Below, piece after piece: positions 9,301 to 17,931 of a DNA stretch of 50,961 bases (positions within the stretch are counted from its first letter, which is position 1; each line of letters opens with the position of its first letter). The notes beneath the pieces are model-generated. The model had not been told where the DNA came from. It ran no database searches and saw nothing but the letters and a program-made list of their open reading frames with translations. Origin of the DNA: Deltaproteobacteria bacterium (GTDB lineage: Bacteria > Desulfobacterota > Binatia > UBA12015); assembly GCA_029262355.1 (NCBI GenBank), contig JAJCZO010000387.1, forward strand, positions 1-50,961. The letters run 5' to 3'. The translations under genes and the position numbers were made by a program.

Positions 9301-10182
9301 GACCGACAGCATGATCTCGTCGTCACTCTGGACACCCTCCTCGTCGGCCACGAGCTGCCCGGTGGCGACGAGGTGGGAGCCTCCACTTTTCAGGTTCGCC
9401 ACGAGCTTCGGTCGATCAAGCACGCCGTCGAGCTCGACCCGACCGACGACGCGTACGTCATCGCGCAGCGCCGGCACGACGCCACTCAGGTCACTACCAA
9501 CGAGCGGCTCGGCCCCGAGTACCGCATGCACGCGCTGTGCTCCTTCGAGTTCGTACGTACCGTGGAGCGCCAGCTTCGAATGGTCGCCCAACGTCGCAGA
9601 CAGGGAGTCGATCTCGAGCACCGAATCGCGCAGAAGGCCGACCCAGAGTCGCCCCCCGATGTCGAGCTCGGAGAGCGTCATCGGCTCGGGCGATACGCCC
9701 GCCACCGAGATCCGGCCTCCCTGCACATCCAGACCCACGCGGCTCAGCCAACGCGGGAAGCCGACACCGTCGTCGGCGCCGTCGGCCCCTCCCCAACCCT
9801 CGACGTTCCAGCGACCATCGTCCTCACGAACGAGGTCGAGATCGGGTCGCACGAGTATGATCTTCAGCGCCAATCGCGGCGGCACGAGGCGAGGCAGCCC
9901 CAGTTCAACCGTCAGGGATGCGGCCCGCGCGATCGGATCTTCACCACCGATCTGAATCCCGTCGAGCGTGATCCGGGTCGGCGCGAGAGACGAAACCGCC
10001 GCGATCTCGACCCGATCGTCGAGCGCCGCACCAAGAACGCTCTCGAGCTCGCTCCGCACCCACTCCCGTGTGGCCGACAATGGCGCAACCACGAAGACGA
10101 GCGCGACCAACAGGCCGACGAGCACCACGACGCCAAGGAGCGCCGCGAGTAGCCACCGCAAAAGTCTACCGAGCGCCTTCAT
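6352..10182 (-). CDS. tamB: TamB-type (DUF490) inner-membrane anchored lipid-transfer protein
   Basis: 1276 residues. One N-terminal membrane helix (about 7-33) is followed by a very long repetitive beta-rich region with AsmA-like character, then the DUF490 domain (about 900-1276) ending VDVIWHRRY. The C-terminal part contains the family's Gly-rich amphipathic strands (ITGGIGGRQGWYIFQGRRF) and SDPPLDQSDILAVVLFGKP. TamB-family proteins span the periplasm as a lipid-conducting groove and pair with an Omp85-family outer-membrane protein. Here the partner is the gene immediately upstream, whose TGA overlaps this ATG as TGATG. That pairing strongly supports the call. Confidence 0.92.
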   Translation of the reverse strand: MKALGRLLRWLLAALLGVVVLVGLLVALVFVVAPLSATREWVRSELESVLGAALDDRVEIAAVSSLAPTRITLDGIQIGGEDPIARAASLTVELGLPRLVPPRLALKIILVRPDLDLVREDDGRWNVEGWGGADGADDGVGFPRWLSRVGLDVQGGRISVAGVSPEPMTLSELDIGGRLWVGLLRDSVLEIDSLSATLGDHSKLALHGTYELEGAQRVHAVLGAEPLVGSDLSGVVPALRDDVRVVGRVELDGVLDRPKLVANLKSGGSHLVATGQLVADEEGVQSDDEIMLSVDATSIDVAGLFRDAPAGNVTANAQGSVRLRGEDVRAVQGQLTVTSSRLFDVDVESLTVQAKTADGAVELQVDAATTDSGLRATLDGSVQIDAPHRLQVSGDLELRDPAALSEELRTYLSGSELRGTITAEVADPLADVPTAAVELKLKPGHLRGLPVDGAELSVKIQPDLVSLERLWIGADRTDLAGHAWAQLSEGATPTAVGGQLRGPVSLALFTDAYGVVETDAKFWGHTTDLGVSVLVNSSSRVEFPGLEGTFSSRIDGAHLGGSGGEAEMELTGVFAPEAPVSRILGRDERPTTVRVSWARTPPKNDATSPLDRIEVDARIGASSPSGASLQAVVERRGDQTHIDVPGLQVRPVVGPAWTLSPPAMVDIRADEIQVDGVRIDVGDGRIEAHGRVAGEAGPRNDLGVEIADIDLGLLCDLLVVGDECAGRLGAQLQVKGSASRPEVTFDLGIDDVVVSEQRYGTVRAQARTEGAALAIDATIEGGEAGTLRLEGTLPLEAGGRAPAVSTQRPARVDLRTSDLQVDVLRAFAGRAVRRLDGRATAQVELRGPLADPKLTGRLEIVDLAFGAAATGATHRRGRVRMSIDPRRVALQEFTLDDDKITAGGEITLSNGLPTAFDVWLALDEAIVVSRSEADVTASGRVALTGAVAAPRLDGDVTIDRATIRPTVAPGGGAPEPDPSVVVVRRYGTEPAWVSGVPVALGGEVTSGPLRVGKADPRANARTSLLYDDLKMMVRVRLGDPVVVRRYDANIRLSGEVYLTKEPADEVRITGGIGGRQGWYIFQGRRFEVRSAYVTFSGETPLDPYLDVEAQYRTGEYLVRIRISGTAKHPNLDLSSDPPLDQSDILAVVLFGKPASQLNDSQGQVLQSQAFALLASYVAPELQRSVLDTFGLTSLTFSMPTGDTAGTIGVGRYFGDDLFVSVARDFGGPSGGTSRQLQGLVGSSVTIQYYLTPSVTVQGASSTEGESSVDVIWHRRY

Positions 10183-12119
10183 CAGAACTGAGGTCCAATG
10201 GTGAAGTTCACCTGGAAGATGGAATCGCCGTCAGGGTGGTCCAGACCAAAGCCGAAGTCGATCTCCACCGGCCCGACCGGCGTGACCGCGCGCAACCCAG
10301 CACCGACGCCCTTCTGGACGTTCTCGGGCTTGAGCGTCCACCCGGAAAGCTCCACGTCGCCGGCATCGAAGAACACCACGCCGAGCACCGGACCGAACAG
10401 CGGATAGAGGAGCTCAGCCGTGCCGACCAGCGCCGTCCGGCCACCCAGAGGATCGTCCGACCCCGACAGAGGTCCGACGCGACGCCGTCCGTAACCGCGC
10501 ACGGGGAAAGCAGCATTGCCACCGGCGTAGAGACGCGCCCACAGAGGCACCTGCGGCGTCTCGTCGTAGGGCACGATCGAGCCACCACGCAGCGTGACCG
10601 CCGCGACGAGATCCCAAGCGAGCGGCTGGTAGTATGCGGCCTGGCCGATCAAACGGAATAGATCGAAATCCGCCCCGAGCGGCCCACCAGAGAGCTCGCC
10701 CGCAAGGGCCAGACCGAGGCCACTCGTCGGATTCGCGGGGTCGTTGAAGCCGTTCCAACGAATGCCGAGGCCGATCGTGCTGGTGAATCCGGAGTTTTGA
10801 AATTGGTCGCCCGGGCCGAGGGCGGCCACGGTCTCCGGCGTAACGTCGGACAGGCTGTCGTAACGGAACGAGTAGTAGGTGGTCGCCGTCATCGCCTCGT
10901 CCAACCACCATTCGATCTTCGGCGTCGAAATGAAGCTGTTATCGAGATACGTCGACTCGTCCTGCTGTCCGAGCGTGAACGAGATCGAGGCCGTGTCGCG
11001 CCGGCCCGGAAAGTGGGGCTGGACGAACGACGCATCGACCCAGCGATTGATCTGCGAGATCTTCGTGGAGACACCGAGGCGCCGATTGCCACCCAGAAAG
11101 TTGTAGTTCCACCACGACGCAAGTCCGCGCACGCCATCGTCGGTTCCGTAGCCGACGCCCAGCCGGATCTCGTGGGGCGGGCCTTCGCTCAGTTCGATCG
11201 CGACCGGCACCTCGCCGTCATCGGTGACCTCGCCCTTGTCGACCCGGACGACCGAGAAGAGCCGCGTGCCTCGTAGCCGGCCCTGCGTCTCGGTCATCCG
11301 CTTCGCATCGTACTCCTCGCCCTCTACGTACGAGATCTCGCGGAGCGCAATTTCGTCGGGGATCGTCGTCAGACCGGAAATCGTGGTCTTGCCGAAAACA
11401 GCGTGCCGCCCGGGCTCGAGTCCGTAGGCCACCTCCGCGCAACGCTCCCGAACGTCGACCCGAGCATGGCGTTCCACGACGGCCTCCGGGTACCCATTGT
11501 CGGCGAGATACTCCGCATAGCGTTGCGCAGCCGCCTGGTATCCATCGCGCGTGAAGGGTTGGCCGACCTCGAGCGGGAACCTGAGGCCAATCTCCTCAGC
11601 CGACCCATCGGGAAGCGAGACCGTCTCGAGATCGATGTACAAGCTGCAGACGACCACAGGGAGGCCCCGCTCCACGCGAATCTGCACTTCGACCTCTCCG
11701 GGGGTACCGTCCTCACCATTCGCCAGATGGGGCCCCGGCCGCGTGACGATGACGATCCGTTCGCCGACATCCGCCTCATAGTACCCCTCGGCCTGGATCC
11801 GAGACCGGATCGTGTCGAGATCCCCGTAAAGATACGCGGGAACGAAGGCCGGATCATCGCTCCAGAAGCTCCACCAGGCCCGCGCCTGCGTCTGCAGAGA
11901 CGAGCCGACCGACCAATTCTCCAGCCAGCCAAGCCCTTCGATCGAAACGTCCCTTAAGCGCCACGGGCCACGAACGTCGAAATCGGACAGGGAGACGGAC
12001 CGAGGCGCCCGCTCCGCCGCCGGGGCGGCCCGCGCGCTTGCGGACGGTAGGACGACGACGGCGAGGAGCAGCATCGTAGCAACCGAGCACGTCGTTCTGC
12101 CTGCCGGGACTCGAAACAC
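10182..12119 (-). CDS. tamA: TamA/BamA-type Omp85 outer-membrane assembly protein
   Basis: 645 residues starting at GTG. A signal peptide is visible (hydrophobic MLLLAVVVLPSASA, cleavage near ARA-AP). POTRA-like repeats span about 110-320. The 16-strand Omp85 barrel (Bac_surface_Ag) follows, with the GxGIRW-type strand LGIRWNGF, the L6-like VRGYGRRR loop (the family VRGY/F motif) and a C-terminal Phe (TIGPQF), the usual signal for BAM recognition. It inserts into the outer membrane and works with TamB, encoded directly downstream. The first codon is uncertain: no Shine-Dalgarno is seen, and an ATG at 12074 would leave a shorter signal peptide. Confidence 0.9.
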   Translation of the reverse strand: MFRVPAGRTTCSVATMLLLAVVVLPSASARAAPAAERAPRSVSLSDFDVRGPWRLRDVSIEGLGWLENWSVGSSLQTQARAWWSFWSDDPAFVPAYLYGDLDTIRSRIQAEGYYEADVGERIVIVTRPGPHLANGEDGTPGEVEVQIRVERGLPVVVCSLYIDLETVSLPDGSAEEIGLRFPLEVGQPFTRDGYQAAAQRYAEYLADNGYPEAVVERHARVDVRERCAEVAYGLEPGRHAVFGKTTISGLTTIPDEIALREISYVEGEEYDAKRMTETQGRLRGTRLFSVVRVDKGEVTDDGEVPVAIELSEGPPHEIRLGVGYGTDDGVRGLASWWNYNFLGGNRRLGVSTKISQINRWVDASFVQPHFPGRRDTASISFTLGQQDESTYLDNSFISTPKIEWWLDEAMTATTYYSFRYDSLSDVTPETVAALGPGDQFQNSGFTSTIGLGIRWNGFNDPANPTSGLGLALAGELSGGPLGADFDLFRLIGQAAYYQPLAWDLVAAVTLRGGSIVPYDETPQVPLWARLYAGGNAAFPVRGYGRRRVGPLSGSDDPLGGRTALVGTAELLYPLFGPVLGVVFFDAGDVELSGWTLKPENVQKGVGAGLRAVTPVGPVEIDFGFGLDHPDGDSIFQVNFTIGPQF

Positions 12120-12249
12120 GCTGCCGCTTTACAAACACGGCTCGCCCACCGAGAAAAGAGAAGACTCCGATTGGTCTGCACTCCGCCCAACAGCTACGCT
12201 TCGAGTTTCCGAGTGAGCCCGCCGCTGCTCGCACCCAGAGGATGAGGAA
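12120..12249. promoter_or_regulatory. Divergent intergenic region between tamA and sucA
   Basis: These 130 bases separate two divergent operons (tamA-tamB-VOC leftward, sucA-sucB-lpd rightward) and so must hold both promoters. No convincing -35/-10 pair is visible. The purine-rich AGAGG at about 12237-12241 sits eight bases before the sucA TTG and is the likely ribosome-binding site. Confidence 0.4.
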
Positions 12250-15099
12250 TTGTCAACGCCAGACTTCGTGAATCGCGCGAACGCGGAGTTCATCGACCAG
12301 CTCCACCAGCAGTACCGGAGAGACCCCGACTCGGTCGATCCCACGTGGCGCGCGTTCTTTCAGGGCCTGGAGCTGGGGCGCAGTGAAGGGTCTGGCGATG
12401 CCACGGACGGGATGCTCGGTGACCCCCCACCTGCCTTCGGAGGCAGCACACCACGCCCGCGGACATTCGGTCTCGTCCATGGCTACCGCGACCTCGGGCA
12501 TCTACTTGCAAACGTCGACCCTCTGAGTGACCCTCCCGATTGGCACCCTCTTCTCGACCTCACCCACTACTCGCTTCGCGAAGAAGATCTGAGCCAACCC
12601 TGCGAGCCCGGAGGTCTCCACGGCGACGCACCGAGAACGCTTGGCGAGCTCGTGAGCGCATTGCGAGAGACCTACTGCGGCACGATGGGCGTCGAGTTCA
12701 CCGGCATCCGCGACTCCGAGCAGCGCGAATGGCTCGAAGAACGCATGGAGCCCACCCGCAACCGGCCCTCCCTGGCGCGAGAAGAGAAGCTTCTGATCTT
12801 CACGAAGCTCGTCGAGGCCGAGACCTTCGAGCAGTTCCTGCACAAGAAGTTTCCCGGCCAGAAACGATTCTCGCTCGAGGGCGGCGATACCCTCATCCCC
12901 ATGCTCGAGATGCTCGTCGAGGATGCCGGCTCACAAGACGTTGAGCAGGTCGTGCTCGGCATGGCGCATCGCGGTCGACTGAACGTGTTGGCGAACGTCG
13001 TGCGGAAGCCCTACGAGATGATCCTCGCCGAGTTCGAGGGCAGCCTGCTCCCCGACTGGGTTCAAGGCGACGGCGACGTGAAGTACCACCAAGGCTATTC
13101 ACGCGACCACCACGCGAGCGACGGCCGGATCGTTCACGTGTCTCTCACGCCCAACCCCAGCCACCTCGAAGCGGTAAACCCCGTCGTCGAAGGCAAGGTT
13201 CGGGCGAAGCAGAATCTTCTGGGAGATCGCGCGCGCCGCTCCGTGATGCCGGTGCTCGTCCATGGCGACGCCGCCTTCATCGGCCAGGGCGTCGTCCCCG
13301 AGACACTTCTCCTAAGTCACCTCCCGGGCTACTTCACCGGCGGAACGATCCACGTCGTCATCAACAACCAGGTCGGCTTCACGACATCACCCGAGGCGTC
13401 CCGCCCGACCCGGTATTCGACGGATATCGCGCGCATCATCGAATCGCCGGTCTTCCACGTAAACGCCGACGACCCGGCAATGGCCGTGCACGCGATCAAG
13501 CTTGCCGTCGGCTTCCGCCAACGGTTCAAGCGCGACGCGGTGATCGACCTCACCTGCTACCGCAAGCACGGCCACAACGAGACCGACGAGCCGACCTTCA
13601 CACAGCCCGTCATGTATTCCCGGATCGCCGAGCATCCCGGAACGCGAACGATCTACGAGCGGAAGCTCAAAGACGAGGGGGCGTTCACGGAGTCCGAACT
13701 CGACGCCGTGCATCGCGAGGTTCGCGAGGTGCTCGATCTCGCACTCGACTACGCACGCGAGTTCCGCCCACGCCAAGAGGTCTTCAGCTTCGGTGACGCG
13801 TGGAAGGGACTGGGGCCGGCGAGCGACGACCGCGGCGCCGAGACGAGCGTCTCCACCAAGAGACTGACCGAGGTCGTCACCCACGCGGGCGAGTTCCCCG
13901 ACGGCCACGTGCCGCATGCCAAGGTCAAGAAGGTCTACGACGACCGAGTCGAGATGGTTCGGCGGGGCAAGGGCATCGACTTTGGCTGCGCCGAGATGCT
14001 CGCCTTCGGCAGCCTACTCCGAGAGGGCACCCCGATCCGCCTTGCCGGGCAGGACAGTGGGCGTGGCACGTTCAGCCACCGCCACGCGGTAGTCCACGAC
14101 CAGGAGACCGGGCTTCCGCACGTCCCACTGAACACGATCGCCGCCGAAGGGGAGGCCCAGGCCTGGTTTGAGGTCATCGACAGTCCGCTTTCCGAGGAAG
14201 CAGCGTTGGGTTTCGAATACGGATTCTCCTCGGCCGCGCCGGAGACGCTGTGTATCTGGGAAGCGCAATTCGGCGACTTCGCGAACGGCGCGCAGATCAT
14301 GATCGACTCTTTCATCGCCGCTGGCGAGTCGAAGTGGCAGCGCGCGAGCGGCCTCGTGCTCTACCTGCCCCACGGGTACGAGGGGCAAGGGCCCGAGCAT
14401 TCGAGCGCGCGACTCGAGCGATTCCTGCAACTCTGCGGCGACGACAATCTACAGGTCGTCCAGCCGACGACTGCGGCGCAGCTCTTTCACCTCCTGCGCC
14501 GACAAGTCCTGCGGCCGTTCCGCAAACCGCTCGTCGTGATGGCGCCAAAGAGCCTTCTGCGCTTCAAGCCGGCGAGCTCCGCGCTCGAAGACCTGGCGGA
14601 AAGCCGCTTCGAGCCCGTACTGGCCGATCCCGTGACTCTCGACCACGACGAAGTCCGCACCATCGCGTTCTGCAGCGGCAAGGTATTCTATGAGATCGCA
14701 AAGGCCCGCCAGGAGCGTGCCGATCTCGGCGTGACGGCGTTGCGCGTCGAGGAACTCTACCCGCTCCCCCGGACGGAGATCAAAAAGGCGCTCGCGCAGT
14801 ACCCCAACGCGAACGACATCGTCTGGGTTCAAGACGAGCCAATCAACATGGGCGCCTGGTGGTACATCTCCCAGAACCTCCCGGCCGTACTCGGCACGCG
14901 CCAGCTGCGCTACGCGGGCCGCGGCGATGCCGCAAGCCCGGCGGCCGGCTCCTACGCCGTCCATGTCCGCGAACAGAACCGGCTTCTCGCGGCGATCTTC
15001 GACGGACCACCGGCGCGCGCCCGGCTCGAGCCCGCTCGCAAGCAACGTGCGCACGCCGACCCCAAGACACCCAAACGAGCCGAAGCCGGAGGCAGCTGA
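12250..15099 (+). CDS. sucA: 2-oxoglutarate dehydrogenase E1 component
   Basis: 949 residues, a normal size for E1o. It begins at a TTG; the N-terminal [18 protein letters not shown] segment is the conserved E2-interacting arm of this family, which fixes the start, and AGAGG lies eight bases upstream. Thiamine-diphosphate domain landmarks include [14 protein letters not shown] and [13 protein letters not shown]. The transketolase-like pyrimidine domain follows ([31 protein letters not shown]). The enzyme decarboxylates 2-oxoglutarate in the TCA cycle and transfers the succinyl group to the E2 lipoyl arm. Its TGA overlaps the sucB ATG as TGATG. Confidence 0.97.
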   Translation: MSTPDFVNRANAEFIDQLHQQYRRDPDSVDPTWRAFFQGLELGRSEGSGDATDGMLGDPPPAFGGSTPRPRTFGLVHGYRDLGHLLANVDPLSDPPDWHPLLDLTHYSLREEDLSQPCEPGGLHGDAPRTLGELVSALRETYCGTMGVEFTGIRDSEQREWLEERMEPTRNRPSLAREEKLLIFTKLVEAETFEQFLHKKFPGQKRFSLEGGDTLIPMLEMLVEDAGSQDVEQVVLGMAHRGRLNVLANVVRKPYEMILAEFEGSLLPDWVQGDGDVKYHQGYSRDHHASDGRIVHVSLTPNPSHLEAVNPVVEGKVRAKQNLLGDRARRSVMPVLVHGDAAFIGQGVVPETLLLSHLPGYFTGGTIHVVINNQVGFTTSPEASRPTRYSTDIARIIESPVFHVNADDPAMAVHAIKLAVGFRQRFKRDAVIDLTCYRKHGHNETDEPTFTQPVMYSRIAEHPGTRTIYERKLKDEGAFTESELDAVHREVREVLDLALDYAREFRPRQEVFSFGDAWKGLGPASDDRGAETSVSTKRLTEVVTHAGEFPDGHVPHAKVKKVYDDRVEMVRRGKGIDFGCAEMLAFGSLLREGTPIRLAGQDSGRGTFSHRHAVVHDQETGLPHVPLNTIAAEGEAQAWFEVIDSPLSEEAALGFEYGFSSAAPETLCIWEAQFGDFANGAQIMIDSFIAAGESKWQRASGLVLYLPHGYEGQGPEHSSARLERFLQLCGDDNLQVVQPTTAAQLFHLLRRQVLRPFRKPLVVMAPKSLLRFKPASSALEDLAESRFEPVLADPVTLDHDEVRTIAFCSGKVFYEIAKARQERADLGVTALRVEELYPLPRTEIKKALAQYPNANDIVWVQDEPINMGAWWYISQNLPAVLGTRQLRYAGRGDAASPAAGSYAVHVREQNRLLAAIFDGPPARARLEPARKQRAHADPKTPKRAEAGGS

Positions 15100-16406
15100 T
15101 GCCGTTCGAGGTAAAGATCCCGTCGCTTGGCGAGTCCGTCACCGAAGCAACGATCGGGACATGGATGCGTAAGGATGGGCAGAGCGTCACGCTCGACGAA
15201 CCGATCCTGGAGCTCGAGAGCGACAAGGCCAACATGGAACTCGTCGCCGAGTGCACCGGCACGTTGAGAGTCGTCCGCCCGGAGGGCGACACCGTCGCCG
15301 TCGGCGACGTCGTCGCGTTGATCGAAGAAGGCGACGCCCCCGCGACGGAAGCAGGAACGCAGACGGAGCCGTCACCGGTTGCGCCGAAGGCCGAAGCGAC
15401 CCCGGCCGGCAAGGCCGAGGCATCACCCGCTGCGGCCGCAGCCCCGGGTACGAGCAAGCCCTTGAGTCCGTCCGTCCGGCGCATTGCCGCCGAAGAGAGT
15501 CTCGACCTGAGCAGCGTCGAAGGGACCGGCCCTGGCGGGCGCATCATCAAGGCCGACGCTCTGGACATTGCCGCGAAGCGCCCCGGCGCACCGAAGCAGA
15601 CGCCCGGCGCGCCTCCTGCAGCCGCCCCCGCGCCGCCTCCTGCAGCCACGAACGCACCTCCGGCAACCACGAAGGCCCCGCCCACAGAAACACCCCAGCC
15701 CGCAGCGACCGATGACGAGCGCGTCCCGATGAGCCGCCTACGGCAAGTCATCGCCAAGCGTCTCGTCGAAGCGCAGCACGTTGCAGCAATCCTCACGACC
15801 TTCAACGAGGCCGACATGAGTGCGGTGATGAAGCTGCGCAAGCAGTACAAAGACGACTTCAAGGCGAAACACGGAGTCGGTCTCGGCTTCATGTCGTTCT
15901 TCGTAAAGGCATGCTGCGCGGCGGCGAGCGAAGTGCGCGAGCTGAATGCGCACATCGACGGCACAGACCTCGTGTACCGCCCGCGAGTCCACATGGGTGT
16001 GGCCGTGGGGACCGACCGCGGCCTCGTCGTGCCTGTCGTGAAGAACGCCGATCAGCTCTCTTTTGCTGGAGTCGAGAAAGAGATCGGTCGGCTTGCCGAA
16101 CGCGCGCGCGACAACAAGCTCGCGATCGACGACCTGTCGGGCGCAACCTTCACGATCTCGAACGGCGGCGTGTACGGTTCGCTACTGTCGACGCCGATCC
16201 TGACTCCGCCCCAGAGCGGCATCCTCGGGATGCACAAGATCGAGAAACGTCCGATCGTCATCGATGATGAGATCGTGATCCGTCCCATGATGTATCTCGC
16301 CCTCAGCTACGATCACCGGATCGTCGACGGACAGGGGGCAGTCACCTTCCTCGTTCGAGTGAAGGAGGCGCTCGAGGATCCGGCGCGTCTCCTGCTCGGT
16401 TTGTGA
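15099..16406 (+). CDS. sucB: Dihydrolipoyl succinyltransferase, E2 of 2-oxoglutarate dehydrogenase
   Basis: 435 residues. Lipoyl domain 1-76 with the modified lysine K43 in ESDKANMEL. An Ala/Pro-rich linker leads to the E3-binding domain (about 125-160, [20 protein letters not shown]). A second Ala-Pro-Thr linker leads to the catalytic acyltransferase domain, ending with the HxxxD active site in [16 protein letters not shown] lies six bases before the ATG, and the start overlaps the sucA stop. E2o rather than E2p identity follows from the position next to sucA. The lpd gene follows at once, so the transcript encodes E1, E2 and E3 together. Confidence 0.96.
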   Translation: MPFEVKIPSLGESVTEATIGTWMRKDGQSVTLDEPILELESDKANMELVAECTGTLRVVRPEGDTVAVGDVVALIEEGDAPATEAGTQTEPSPVAPKAEATPAGKAEASPAAAAAPGTSKPLSPSVRRIAAEESLDLSSVEGTGPGGRIIKADALDIAAKRPGAPKQTPGAPPAAAPAPPPAATNAPPATTKAPPTETPQPAATDDERVPMSRLRQVIAKRLVEAQHVAAILTTFNEADMSAVMKLRKQYKDDFKAKHGVGLGFMSFFVKACCAAASEVRELNAHIDGTDLVYRPRVHMGVAVGTDRGLVVPVVKNADQLSFAGVEKEIGRLAERARDNKLAIDDLSGATFTISNGGVYGSLLSTPILTPPQSGILGMHKIEKRPIVIDDEIVIRPMMYLALSYDHRIVDGQGAVTFLVRVKEALEDPARLLLGL

Positions 16407-17821
16407 GTCCCATGTCCAAGACCGAAGAGTTCGATCTCGTCATCATCGGCGCTGGTCCGGGCGGCTATGTCGCCGCGATCCGGGCCGCGCAACTCGGCAT
16501 GCGTGTCGCCTGCGTGGAGAAGGACTCGTCGCTGGGCGGCACCTGCTTGAACGTGGGCTGCATCCCCAGCAAAGCCCTTCTGCACTCGAGCCATTTGTAC
16601 GCGGAAACCAAGCGTGGGCTGAAGGAGCACGGGATTCGGACCGGCGCCGTTTCGCTCGACCTCGGCGCGATGCTGAAGCGCAAGGACAAGGTCGTGACGA
16701 TTCTCACGCGGGGTATCGCCGGGCTGTTCAAGAAGAACGGCGTGACCCATGTGAAGGGCCGCGCGCGGCTGGCGGCACCGGATCGAGTGGTGATCGAAGA
16801 CGGGGCGGACGGCGGCAGGACGCTCCAGGCGAAGAATATCGTGCTCGCGAGCGGCAGTGCACCCATCGAGCTCCCCGGTCTACCGTTCGACGGCGAGCGC
16901 ATCATCGACTCGACGCGCGCGCTGACACTCGAGAAGGTCCCCGAGCATCTCCTCGTCGTGGGAGCAGGCGCGATCGGCCTCGAGCTAGGGTCGGTTTGGA
17001 GCCGGCTCGGCACGAAGGTCACCGTTGTCGAGCTCACTCCTGGAGTGACGCCCGGCATGGACGTGGAGATGGCAGGCCTCCTACATCGCTCACTCGCCAA
17101 GCAAGGGATCGGCTTCCACTTCGAGACCAAGGTCGAGTCGGCGACGGCGCACGAAAAAGGCGTCACACTCGAGATCACCGATAAGGCCAGTGTCGCCTCC
17201 GAGCTTCAGGCAGACATCGTGCTGGTCGCCGTGGGACGCCGCGCCTACGCCGAAGGCCTGGGCCTCGAGGAGATCGGCGTCGCACTCGACGACCGCGGCC
17301 GTATCCCGGTGGATGCGCGCTACGCCACGAACGTTCCGGGGGTCTACGCCATCGGAGACGTCATCCCGGGTCCGATGCTCGCCCACAAGGCCGAGGACGA
17401 GGGCGTCGCTTGCGTCGAGCTACTCGCCGGCAAGGCGGGACACGTAAACTACGATGCGGTCCCCGCGGTCGTCTATACGCACCCCGAATTCGCCAGCGTC
17501 GGGCAGACCGAAGAACAGGTTCGCGCCGCCGGCATCGACGTGAGCATCGGACGCTTCCCCTTCGCAGGAAACGGTCGCGCACGCACGATGGGAGAGACAG
17601 ACGGACAAGTGAAGGTCCTCGCCGACGCGAAGACGGATCGCGTCCTCGGAGTGCACATCGTCGGCGTAGGCGCATCCGACTTGATTGCCGAAGCGACCGT
17701 GGCGATCGAATTCGGGGCCTCCGCCGAGGATATCGCGCGCTCGATCCACGCCCACCCCACTCTTCCCGAGGCGCTGCGTGAGGCCGCACTCGCCGTCGAC
17801 GGCCGGGCCCTACACCTCTAG
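16403..17821 (+). CDS. lpdA: Dihydrolipoyl dehydrogenase (E3)
   Basis: 472 residues from a GTG that overlaps the sucB stop; an ATG three codons later is equally plausible. FAD-binding [10 protein letters not shown] is at the N-terminus, then the redox-active disulfide [13 protein letters not shown], the NAD-binding [13 protein letters not shown], a central [11 protein letters not shown], and the C-terminal dimer domain with the catalytic His-Glu pair in [10 protein letters not shown]. It reoxidises the lipoyl arm of E2 with NAD+ and may also serve other lipoamide complexes. The gene ends at a stretch with direct repeats and a hairpin before the convergent kinase gene. Confidence 0.96.
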   Translation: MSPMSKTEEFDLVIIGAGPGGYVAAIRAAQLGMRVACVEKDSSLGGTCLNVGCIPSKALLHSSHLYAETKRGLKEHGIRTGAVSLDLGAMLKRKDKVVTILTRGIAGLFKKNGVTHVKGRARLAAPDRVVIEDGADGGRTLQAKNIVLASGSAPIELPGLPFDGERIIDSTRALTLEKVPEHLLVVGAGAIGLELGSVWSRLGTKVTVVELTPGVTPGMDVEMAGLLHRSLAKQGIGFHFETKVESATAHEKGVTLEITDKASVASELQADIVLVAVGRRAYAEGLGLEEIGVALDDRGRIPVDARYATNVPGVYAIGDVIPGPMLAHKAEDEGVACVELLAGKAGHVNYDAVPAVVYTHPEFASVGQTEEQVRAAGIDVSIGRFPFAGNGRARTMGETDGQVKVLADAKTDRVLGVHIVGVGASDLIAEATVAIEFGASAEDIARSIHAHPTLPEALREAALAVDGRALHL

Positions 17822-17869
17822 TCAGACCGGCCGGGCCGTACGCGGCGAGCCAAGCGCGGCCGAGCCCTT

Positions 17870-17921
17870 CACGTCCAGCCAGGGCGGCCACGGCCCAGCG
17901 CACGTCCAAACCGGGCGGCCA
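17870..17921. repeat. Two imperfect 21-base direct repeats
   Basis: CACGTCCAGCCAGGGCGGCC (17870 onward) and CACGTCCAAACCGGGCGGCC (17901 onward), each followed by A, match at 18 of 21 positions with a 31-base period. They lie between the convergent lpd and kinase genes. This is probably a small slippage duplication; no function is evident. Confidence 0.5.
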
Positions 17922-17931
17922 AAGTGCCGCC
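17914..17931. terminator. Small GC-rich hairpin between convergent genes
   Basis: GGCGGC-CAAAGT-GCCGCC forms a perfect six-base stem with a six-base loop, reaching into the stop codon of the minus-strand kinase gene. There is no T-run, so it would be a weak intrinsic terminator or an RNA 3' end stabiliser. Confidence 0.35.

Noticed and set aside
9019..10152. Plus-strand frame within tamB
   Set aside because: Arg/His-rich antisense frame inside a conserved TamB gene.
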